From: Carettochelys insculpta | Lineage: Eukaryota > Chordata > Testudines > Carettochelyidae | NCBI RefSeq assembly: GCF_033958435.1 | Contig: NC_134137.1 | Location: 172,745,501 to 172,809,500 of the forward strand | Direction: 5' to 3' | Length of the DNA: 64,000 nucleotides | Shown: positions 13,801 through 25,800 of the stretch, piece by piece | How the letters are laid out: every line of letters starts with the position of its first letter | Numbering within the stretch: position 1 is the first letter of the stretch | The notes under the pieces: generated by a model | The model's database searches: none | The model's input: only the letters and a program-made list of their open reading frames with translations | Told to the model about the DNA's origin: nothing | Translations under genes and position numbers: made by a program

Positions 13801-16800
13801 TTGAAGTACCAGCATGCGTCGAGCAGCGGCTCACCTGCCAGTACTTTGAAGTGCCTGGGTACTTCCAAGTGCCTTTACTCCTCAAAATTTACTCCTCAAA
13901 ACAAGTTACCAGAAGTATTGCCTTACTGAATTGAAACTCGGGAGTATATTTTAATTTGTACTGAAAACTCATGGCTCTGGTAGTACCCACTCTTGCCTCC
14001 ACATGCGATTTGTTCCATACTAGCAGTTGGAACAGCACAGAGTTGTCCTTTCCATTTGCGTTGCGTCTGTGCTACCTACCACTTTGCCTGCTCAGTCATC
14101 CATGTGTTACGTATCTGTGGGAAGCCATCCTTTCCTTGGTAGGTTAAGGGTTTTTTCTATGTGGGTGTCTAGCTTCCATTGAGACTGCAGTGCTGGATCG
14201 CCTTCCATACGAGTTTGGTAGGTGACACTTTCCCTCTGAGTTAGTCAATATCCCAACCCAGTGTTAGTTACGGGTTTCAGGATAGTGACTGTAGGATAAA
14301 ACTCGAGGGACTGATCACTCATGGGCACTCTTACTCCAGTGTCCAGGCGAGAATCCAAGTGAAGTGATTCTGCATGCTGATGGTGTCCTGTAGTTTGAGT
14401 TGGAGAGACTCTCCTCCCACAGCTGAGTGGTAAGCGTGCTTTAAAAGTTTGCCACTTAAAGTGGGCTATGTATGGCCTGATCTTACAGGCCCAGCTGCAC
14501 GTTCTTATCTACTTAACCGGGAGTTGAGCAGGTGGAAGGACTGTAGGATGAGGCCAAAACTTGTCAAGAACTTTGGGATCTACATTTGAAAAGTGCTTTC
14601 TCAATATTATGAAAAGGTCATTAACAAGTTCCTTTGTGTCAGAGGAATAGAATAGCATGCAAGTGCTTCTCAAATCCACAGGTAAGCACCTCAGAGTGGT
14701 CTTCTGTACTGCTGAATCTAGTGTCCTCCTGAACCTAGAGTTTGCTTTTGTTTGCATTTCAAACCTGAGAGAGCTCTTTTGCTCCCTGCACAGTAAGAAA
14801 CTAGCAGGTTGATGTTATTAAACTGTCATGAAATACTAATGAGAGGAGCCATTACAGACTGTTCTCGAACTAATGCATACTCCTGTAGACTGATAAAAAT
14901 CCCATACCCGGTTTGAAGAAACATTCTTTTTCAGAACTGTATATACAGCCCTGGAGCCTATCATTCATTTACTGCTACGCCTGGTGATTTTCAGAAATAA
15001 TGTAACAGCCTCTTGCTGTCACCTTATGTGATGCCACATGAGTAAATTGCTCCTCCTGGGCTGAGAGAAGCGTGGAATGGAGAACATTTACACTTTTTTT
15101 ATGGTACCAGGAACCTATACTCAGTTTCTTTCCCACCAAGAAAAAAGCCCCAGAAATCTTATCTGCAACATGTCAGCTATATCTCTGCAAGCCAGCATTA
15201 TTTTACAACTCTTCTTCTATACAGCTCCAAAGAAAAATTATTAGTATCTGTATCCAGATGGGTTTCTTGGAAGCCAGTATCATTTCAGGTTGACTATTCT
15301 TGAATCCGTGAGACCTTTGCTTTTTGCAAATTCTCACAAACAAAGTAGCTTTTTTCCATCTCCTCTAAAAAGCTGTCCTTGGATTGACTCCAGGCTTGTG
15401 GGATGATGGAATCTATCAATTAGCTTTCAAAGCCAGTGGCTTCAAACACTGTTGCTTTAATTATGTATACTAATATACTGATCAAACCAGACATCACTGT
15501 TTGTCTGCTTCTTTTAGAAGCACAGCACAGCCTTCAATATGCCATGTTGCTCACATATCAGACCTTTGTTTTTTGTGTGTGCATGGCTGTCGGTGATTAA
15601 ATTCCTCAACTTCAGATTGTTAGCATCCAACCAATTCAGTCTCATAGTCAACATGTTCTCTGTAGTTAGCCCATGCCTGAGGACCAGAAGAGAGCCTACT
15701 CTGCAGAAGTCTGATGTTGCGTTCAGTGGCAGAAATACTGAAGAAGTCACTGCTATAACTTTGTGTTACTGCCCTCTCTCATGAAGGCAAATGGAGGAAG
15801 ACAGAGACTATCTTATTCTTATTGACTTACTGTTGCCTTGTTCTCTGCAAAGTGCAAATGGTGCATTAGCTACCAGTGTGTCTGATTACCAGAGAGATCA
15901 GACGGGATGTCCTTGTTTTTTCTGCTGCTTCCGTTGGCATTTTATGACTTTTGCTATTTGTACCCATTGTGAGTTCAGTGAAGCCTGTGAGATGAATGGC
16001 TTGCATTTGTTTCTTTGTTATAATTGTGCTTTGTTGTAATAACCATGCATATGAGCAGAAGAATTGATTTGTTTTCACCTTCCATCAAGCACAGTATGCT
16101 TGTCTTGGGAAATGTATGGTTGTCCAGAAGTGATGTAGAACTATTCTCAGGCAGAGTCATTTTAGCTGATGATAGGGGACAAATCCCACAGTCATGTGGG
16201 CATGGACTAGATAGTCCAAACGTTCACCTGATCGGATTCATTTGTTTTGAGAAGCTTGTCTAAAAGTCAAAAGCGAAATTGTGCATTTATACCTAGTAGA
16301 TACTTCTAGTGTGCTTCACAGAATCACTGCTTCTAACTGGCTGAAGTAACAAGAGTGACACCTGTTTACTGTGGATGGTTTTGTACAGATATCTTTTTAC
16401 TTGGTTCAGTGCTCCCATGGGCTTGTCTAATGAACAAAATAGTGTTTGAACTTTTTCACAATTAAATAAGTTACTAGATCTGATTTCACATCAGTAAAAC
16501 ACCCTATCAAACTGACAATTTCACTGTGCAGTTGGGCATGTAATAAGTGTTTTTTCTATAGATATGTCCAGCGTATGCCTATCTTGTCTATCAGCATCAC
16601 TTGTGCCACACATTGTCTGATAGGCGTTGGTGCTGAAGCAGATGCAGCATACAACTTTTTTTCTTTTTTTTTTTTTTTGAAGTCTAGCTAGCTCACTGCT
16701 ATTGTTTGCAAAGTAGAGAAGGAGCCATGTCTACAAAATCGCAGTGTAACTATTCTGCTTAGCCAGCTGTGGAGCTATTCACGGTAACTGCAGTAAACTC

Positions 16801-19800
16801 TCTCACCAAAGCTCTTCACCCTCACCTCCTTCCGCTGTCTTAAACCTGAAGTGATGTAGTATCCACGCATTATGTGGAAGGACTGGATCCCATCTGTAAA
16901 CGTGGAATAATTGTTTCCACAGAGCAGCAACAAACCAATCCCATCTGTTCTCGAGTGCTCTGAAATTTATTTCTCTGTTTATAGTGACCTTTAGAAAATG
17001 TTCCCCTCATGTCCAAATAGATGATTAGAGGAGGGAAGTACGTGCTGCCTGATTTTTATTTTCAGCTTAGAGATGACATCGCAGAATGCATTCTTTCCTT
17101 CTCTGTAATTAAGATGTTTTACATCACTAATGGAAGGCAGATATGGATGGGAGCTGCTGTATAATCTTTTTTATCTTGCTGCTTGTGTGTCTGTATTTTT
17201 GTAGCTTTAAACAGTCCTGGATGAATGTGGTTCTCTGGGTAGGGATGGTGGGGAAGTCACTTGCTTGATGTTGAAAAGCAATTCAGCCCTTGTTTGCTCC
17301 TCCAGATTGCATGTCCAGACGTAAATCTCAGGACACTGCCTGCACTCCAATAGCCAGCTCACAAAGTAGGAAGCCTGTGATGGCTGCGAACTCAAGTCAG
17401 GAGCAATGGCTAACCAGGGGCTGTGTGCAGTATCTCACCATTCATTCAGCCAGTGTTGCGCCAGCAAAGATGCTCAAAAGCCCCTTTAAAAATGTTGCCA
17501 CCATAATAAAGGAAGAAGTAGAATCATTTCCTCCTCCTGCTGGAGCTGAGTTATTCATAGAATCATTGAACACTAGGACCGGAAGGGGCCTCGAGAGGCC
17601 ATCGAGTCCAGTCCCCTGCCCCGACGGCAGGACCGACCACTATCTACACCATCCCTGATAGACATCTATCTAATCTGTTCTTAAATATCTCCAGCAAGGG
17701 AGATTCCACAACCTCCCTTGGCAACTTATTCCAGTACTTGACCACCCTGACAGTTAGGAACTTTTTCCTAATGTCCAACCTAAACTTCCCTTGCTGCAGC
17801 TTAAGTCCATTGCCTCTTGTTCTCTCCTCAGAGGCCAAGAAGAACAAGTTTTCTCCCTCCTCCTTATGACTCCCTTTTAGATACCTGAAAACCGCTGTCA
17901 TGTCCCCCCTCAATCTTCTCTTTTCCAAGCTAAACAAGCCCAATTCTTTCAGCCTTTCTTCATAAGTCATGTTCTCCAGACCTTTTATCATTCTAGTTGC
18001 TCTTCTCTGGACCTTCTCTAATTTCTCCACATCTTTCTTGAATTGGGGTGCCCAGAACTGGACACAATATTCCAGCTGAGGCCTAACCAGCGCAGAGTAG
18101 AGCGGAAGAATGATTTTTCGTGTCTTGTTCACAACACACCTGCTAATGCATCCCAGAATCATGTTTGCTTTTTTTGCAACAGCATCACACTGTTGACTCA
18201 TATTTAACTTGTCATCTACTAGAACCCCTAGATCCCTTTCTGCTGTACTGCTTCCATTCCTTCCAGAGATGTCTCCAGGACTTTTAAAAATACAAGAGAA
18301 TAAGCTACCTTTGCAGTCATGGGTGTTCAGTACCCCTGGCAGAATTCTTGCTTTTTTTTTTTTTTTTTAAACAGCTTAATTACCACCCACCCTCAGATCA
18401 AGTTACATGCACTTTAATGCTGTGCTCCACAGGCAGTATATTCAGGATAGCTTTTGGGTGGGAAGTAGCACTGTATGCAGCAAAGGCATTTAATAGCTTT
18501 GGTTATTAGCACTTCTGCTGAAGTGGGCCATGTTACTCTCACCTTCTTTCTTACAGCACACATTCCGCTGCAAACTGGTTTGTTGAAGAGTAAAATAGAG
18601 CCCACTTTACAAAAAGAATGTCTACCCATCACTGCATTTGCTTTTCACGTCAGACCTGGTGACTACTGCCTTCCTGTTGTATGTAACCTACAAACCAACA
18701 GTGTGGCATTCTGATTAAGGACACTTAAATATGTGAATATTTGGGCTGTAATTCATAGCCCTTAAAGGATAAAAAAAAAAGTTATGGTCTCCTTTACGCG
18801 GCACCTGCTGGTTTATTTGCTGTGGCTCTCTCATTAGGCTCTCTGCTGACTTCATGTGTGGCTAATTTATTCAAATAGTTATGCTGAACACTTGGTGGGC
18901 ATGTACAGAGGCAAAACTGTTCTATACTGGGTGGGGGCTAGGCCTACTTTCCCGCTACCATCTTACACTTGACTAAATTATTTCTTTAAATGGAGCTCCG
19001 CATTAAATTCCAGAGGTTGAGATCCTAAATGAAATGTTCCCCCCCAATTGTGTAAGGTTATAATTACATCTTTTTTCCCTCCTGTCAGAAATACACCGTG
19101 TCGAAAATTGCCTATTGTTGTCAAGGAAATTCCGTTGCCGTTTTATGCGACTGGTAAGAATAAAAAGGAGCAGTTGTTAAAATTATAGCTATTTAAACAA
19201 GGGCAGGGGCTATAAGACAACCGTTGCTTGGCATTTCAGACTCTGAATATAAAGGGGCTGTCCTGTTTTGAGCTCTTAAAGAGGTGGGCTTCATCATGAG
19301 CATGTCAGTGGCTTTAGCATGAGTATCATGAGGGAACTTACTGTACTCAATATCAGCTCGAAAGTTCTTGCTTTACTATTTTCTCGGAGTACTTTTTATA
19401 GTCCTTATATAGTCTAGCTACTCCTGAGTTCAGAGAAGAGTAGAAAAGCTCTCAAAGGCCAGGGTCTTTGGGCCTGAGTCAAGTCTCTCTGTACTGTTCT
19501 GTATGGTGGGAGTAAATGCAAGCTAACAGAAATACCAACATGAAACAGCATTAAGGGCCACAGCTAAGGGGCTGAGCTTCCCATTGGGCCCAGGGATAAG
19601 GGCTCTGCCATGCAGCAGAGTACTAGTGAGCAATGAGGCCAGGGCATTGCTGAAGAACCCTGCACCAGATCCCAGACTGTCATTCCCTGTGAAGCCTAGC
19701 AGGTTGAGCTCCATGCAACGCACAGGCTTGGGCATGGTGAAAAAGAGAATGGCGTCTGAAGTTGCCTGTGTGTGAAGTTGTCAGCTCCACCAGGAAGGTA

Positions 19801-22800
19801 CTTTCCCCTTTTGTGAACCTCTCATTTCCCAGCATGGGAGCCTGGTTCCGGTGAACTGAACTGAGATACCTACTGTTGGGCTTAACAGGTCTCAGGAAGC
19901 TTTGTATGTAGAGGTTGTGGATGCTGGGGAATAGGTATTGAGCTTCCCTGTCGCACACCCAGCCCCCCAAGCAGAGCCCATTTTCTTGGCCCTTTTTAGT
20001 AGTGTTCTGTCTCCTTCCCCTCCCTCACCTTGTTTTTGCTGCTGCTCTTTAATTACTTTTCAATCTGTGAACTCTATGGGAAATTGCACTGTGCAACAAT
20101 ACATCTTAGTATGAAAAAAAATCTTTGGTAGCATGTGGCTTACTGTTTTTGGTAACCTTCCTCTTAAAATAATGTCTGACTTGCGAAAAAGGAATTCAGC
20201 GTGTGTGTGTGTGTGGTTTTTTTTTTAAACTAGTGTAACATTTGGGGAAAAATACTAAATTCTATAGCATCTGCTATTTACTTTGGCCTCTGAGGGTGTA
20301 AATAAAGTAGTTTGTGTTGGGGAATCAGGCTTTTTTGGTTTTTTTTGTTTGTTTGTTTTTTGGTTGTACTTAAAATGCTGCTGATCTCGCTCCAATACAA
20401 ATTTTGGAGTGTGTAGGTATAATTTACTGTGTTCAAGTGAGAGCTCCAGGCAGAGTCTGTGATAATGGTAAGAACATTTTCTTTGTCTTTAAAGTATTCC
20501 TACAGTTTACATCTTCCAGTTTGATGCTGCTACCCAGCTATTAGACTACAAACACCAGATCTGTTTGAAGCATAAAGGCTGGGACATTGCATTTGAGGAA
20601 TCGGGTGGGCTCTGGATACTCCAGGAGGACAAAGAAGCACCACTTTTACTCTACAGGCCTGTGGATGGACAGTGGGAGGTTAGATATACCCTGATACAAT
20701 TGCCAATATCTTATGTCTTCTCCAGTCCCCGCACCATAAGGCAGAATAATTGAGTGAAAATTAAACGGCACAATTACTTTAATGCATTATGGTTCTGAGT
20801 TGAGGTCAGACCTGCATCTGATCAAAATGGACTTAACTGAGTTTCCCTAATTTGTGCAGTCTCAGCTCAAGAGGCCCCCCAGGACTGGCATAGAAGGCTT
20901 AGGATTGAGGTGCCTCCCCAATAGCTAGCGGCCTTACACTAGTATCTCTTCTCTTAAACATTCATTTCACTCTGTTCAAAACAACCCCACTGTGCTCTTA
21001 TCCAGTTTGTACCTTCTCAGGCTTTTTGTCCTTGGTAAGGAGGAGCTGCTGCAGCTCCTCAGACCATCTTCTTACCTCAACCCAGTGGTTAAGCTAAAAA
21101 AGGAGCATGGGGGCGCACAGCTCCTTCTCTTCCCAAAATCCCAGTGAGAGCTCCTGTTCTTCCATGGATTTGAAAAACTGCTCCTCTCCTAACTGGCTGG
21201 TGATGAAGGCTTGCTGAGGGGGCGGATGTCACATGCGAGCAGTCAGAGGAGCTGTCTGCTTGAAGAACAAGACTCTATAGCTTCCTACCAGTAGGCTGTG
21301 CAGCAGCACTAGTTTCTCGGTCATAGTCGACCACCCTCACCTTGTCCCAGCAGCTAACTATTTTTACAAGACAAGGGTCAGCTTCCACACGGGAGAGCAT
21401 GACACACTGGCATAGGGCTGCAGCCCAGGAAAACTGTCAGCCCTTGATCCATCCCAGTGAGATGGATCACTAACTCACTTTTTAAAGTGCTTTTGCCTTC
21501 AAGCCCGGTGGTAAATTTAGATTCTGCTAGTGGCCTTCAAGAAGAGAGAGCTGGACTGGAAAAAAAGGCTTTAAGAAAAAGTGCTTCCTGCCCACCCTTT
21601 TCTGCACCTATCTTAAAAGGAGTGTCTGTGAGGAGAGGACAAACAATGGTGCACCCCCCCCCCCCTTTAGTATTTGTTATAGTTCCATTGAGATCAAAGT
21701 CAGATTCCCTATACAGTAAATCCTCAAGTTATGCGGGGATTGCATTCCTGCAACTCCCACGTAACTCACATTTTTGCGCAAGTCAGGAGGGAGACAGGAA
21801 ACAGGCTTCAGGAGCCGGAAAACTGACCCAGGGCTGGTCAGTTTCCAGGCTCCCAGAATGGTGGGGGAGCTGGGAACCGGGAGGCCGCCTGGTTCCCAGC
21901 TTCCCACTGCTTCTGGGACCTGGGAAACAGACCAGCTAATGGCTTATGGCTACTGCTTGGTTCCCAGCTCCCTGCTGCTTGCAGGGGTGGGGGCCCGGAA
22001 AACTGACCAGCCATGAGCTGGTCCGTTTCCTAGGTCCCCCACCTCATGGGGAGCTGGGAAGCAGGCAGCAGTCTGGCTCCTGGCTCCCCTCCCCTAGCAG
22101 AGCTGGGAAACCGACCAGGGTAGCTGCCTTGGTCATTTTCCTGGCTCCAGCCAGTGAAGGGGAGCTGAACGAGTGGCAGCCTCGCTCCCTTCCATTCCTT
22201 GGAGCCGGAAACCAACCAAGGCTTCTCCCCTGCTCAGTTCCCCAGCTCTGCAAGCAGAGAGGAGCCAGGAGCCTGGGTACTACTTGGTTCCCAGCTCCCT
22301 GCCTTGCAGGACCCGGGAAACTGACCAGCCCCACTAGGGCCAATCAGTTTCCTGGCTGCTTCTCCCTGCCTTACCCCAGCCACTCGGCTGTCAAGCTGAC
22401 CGTCACGTGGCTGGGGGAAGACAGGGAGAAGGGGCTCTTGGCCTGTGGGCAGCTTGGCAGGTTGACAGCCACAGAACAGCTTCAACTTGTGCTTAATTCA
22501 GGTTAAAGTGAGTTACATGCAACTTCAAGCAGCATATTTCAAGGGTTTACTGTAGTAGCCATTAGACATCCAGGCAATAAATCCATCAGCTTTGTAAATC
22601 TAAGGAGTGGTTTATGGTTGGAAAGTTTTCATTTGAAATTCATTTTCATGAGGGCATTATTGGACCTTCTCTTCTTCCCTGAGCTATTTCTTTACCCCAC
22701 TGATTCCCTCTTTTCCTTTACCTCCTCAGGCAAGCTCTGTTTTTTAAGTTGCCTTAGGCAGAACATGGTGTTCCCATGCTGGGCCTCAGGGATGAGTATG

Positions 22801-25800
22801 TGGGAAGGAAAGGTGTTCTGTTAAATCTCCCTCTCTTCATTTGCATTTCTTACCGTGCTGGTTAATGTACATGCTGTGTAATTCGCTGTGCTCCTCACGA
22901 GCATCATTCAGAGTGTTCTTTCCTTTCCCAGCCTGTTGCTGATGACAAAGGATTAATGAAAATGTCAAAATACCTACATGACAACTGGACAATGTTTGAA
23001 GGTGAGCAGCTTTGTTGAAAGGGCCAGGGGATGTCTTTACAGGGGTGAAGCAGAGGGGAAATCAGATCAGAGTTCTGTTCATGGCTCTCCTTCTGGCTAT
23101 GGACAAATCTCTTTGGGCATATCTATCCTGAAGCTGGGAGAGAGCTTACCAGACTGGATAGACAGACTTGTGCTGGTAGGGCTTGAGTTTATGCACCAAA
23201 ATTAGCTGTGTAGATGTTCTAGCTGAGACTGAGCTCAACCCTAGAGGGTCACATAGACATGACAGCCTAAGCAGCATCCTCGTCACACTATCTACGCTGC
23301 TGTTTTTTATTACACTAGCTTGAGCCCTTAGAATGAGTCTTCACCACCTCAGCTGGTAGGCTCACTCCAAGCTGCAATGCAGGTGTACCACTAAGTTCTG
23401 ACTCAGTTTCCCTCTCCATTTGGCACTCATACAGGTTGAACCCCTGTAATCCAGAACTTTCTTGTCCGGCAACATCTGTAATTTGGCATGATTTTAGATA
23501 GCTGACAGCCATTTATGGGTGTGGCCAAGTTTCCTGTGGTCCCATAAAGTTTGTTTACAGCCATCAGTCTAGGTTCTCAGTGTTCTGTGCTGTAATTTAC
23601 CCTAAATCTCTTCTAAGAACCCACTAATCAGAGGAGGTGTTGGTAATGCTGTTAGACAATATCAACCTCTCATGGGACAGCAAATTCTTTTGTTTGGCAC
23701 TGGTCAGGTGCCGAGGGTGCCAGATGAGAGAGATTCAACCTATACATGGCTACATCGCAGTGGTCTGAAAGGTCAGTGTTTGTAACATGGTTGCTCACAT
23801 TTGAGCATTAGTGTGTTATAAATAGCGCATTTAAATGAAGTTAGATGTTTTGGACATGCAGATACATTAATAAGGAACCGTGATAGCAGCTGTCTTATTG
23901 CACTGACACAGGATGATGATCTCTCTTGTCTCTTTCTTGAATGTGAAACTAAGAGAAAAACTGAATACACAATTGACACCTGGATTGGCAAATTCAGTGG
24001 AGATAGCAAGGATGGAGTAGCAACCGATGCTGATTGTTTTCCTTCAGCTTAAAGGCAGCCTCTTCCTGTCCAGGTTGAAACACTTCAGGAAGACAAACAG
24101 GGCTTCTTGTCCTGTCACTCTTTACTGTACCTGACAATGAAAATATTAAATACCTGTTCTGGTGGAGGTTTAGTTTTTGGTTTTTGCCCATGATTTTTTT
24201 TCTAGAAAAATGTCATTTTTTTCTACTTAGCCTGCAGGAACCAGCCAATTTTAAACAAAATTTAATTAGAATCTCAAAGGTGAGTGGGGTAGGAGTCAGT
24301 GGCTACCTTGTTATAGAGTCAAGTGTGGTTTAATCCTGTGCATGACTGAGGCCTCGTGCTAGGAAGTTATGAAGCTTGTTTTAAAACAAGGAAAATAAAC
24401 CTTAACTTCCATCCTTGAAGAGCCATTCTATATGGAGAAAAATTGTCAGACTAAGTAATTTGGCAGAGTTGTGGAAGATGAAAGTTAATACCTTCCCATT
24501 AACATCAAATCTGGGGAGTATTTTCTGTAAGCCATTTCTGTTAAAATTGGGCACAGTCTGTAAAAGTAGATTGCTGCATCCATTAGAAGGGAGTGTGTTT
24601 TTCATGCGTATTTCACACAGCTCAGATACTTCAAGGTATATCCATGTTAGAAGCAGGGTCCTGAGTGAGAATGAATAATACAGAAATCTAGCAGAAAACA
24701 AGTCTATTCTGAGTTACTTTCCTGCATAGCAAACTACCATAATGTATTATTGTAATCTTTGGGTATCTGCAGCTGGGAAAGGAGGACTATTCAGAGCATA
24801 GTGATTATTATAGCTAATTAAACAAGAGGCAGCTCAGTTGATGAGCACCTATTCCAGCTGTGTAATTAGTGCTTTTACAGATTATGAAAAAAGGTACTTA
24901 CCATACTTGATAAGACAATGAGATGGCTGGTGTTGTTTTCTCCCTGAGACACCTGGGGATCACAGAGTCTGCAAGACTTCTTGTAAGCTAAAATGATAGA
25001 ATCAGAAGCTGAATACTTAAACAATAAGTTGAATAAATTATTGCCCTCAAAAAGAGATTGTGCAAATCCCTGACATAGTCCAGTCTGGTGGAAAATACAG
25101 TTGATGTGTATCTTGATTGTTTACTCAGAAATGTCCGTCTTTTTTCTACCCAGTCCTGTTTCTCTTTTTACTTAAATGTTAGGGATTTTTTTGAGGTGGT
25201 GGAAGAGATTGGAACGTAGGGAGAGTAAAAAAGAGCCCAGATGGAAACTAGATCATTCCCACTAAATCTTTGTAGAAGCACAATAATCCTAACCACCAGT
25301 TTTAGTCTGTATTTCCCCAGTTATCTTCCTTAACGGCTCAGGCATTTTACAGAAAAGTCAGATGTGTCATGTTGTTAGAGTACGTTGAAACAGAAGGTTG
25401 TATTGTAATAGCCTCACAGAAAAGCGGTGGACCCTTAAGTGATCAGTTCTGGGAAGTTTGTTGGATGTTTATTTCATAGCCTTCTGTCTGACTATTCTAA
25501 TGTTTAAAAAATGCAGGGAATATCAAACTGAACACATCACTAACTGGAGCCCATGCAGTGTTTGGCGGTTGTGGAGTAATTCAGATTCTTTAATACAGTT
25601 GAAGGGGGTCTTTAATGGTATTACCAAGACCAAGATTTTCAAGAGTACAAGCCTAAAGTTAAAAATTTTTATGTGCTCCTTGACCCTCTGATGTCTGTGT
25701 GAACTGTTGGGTGCTCAGTACTCTTGAAAAATCGGGTAAGCCTAAATATGGATTTTGAATTCTAACCTCAGGCTGCTGTTAAAATTTTTGGGCTCTGTGT

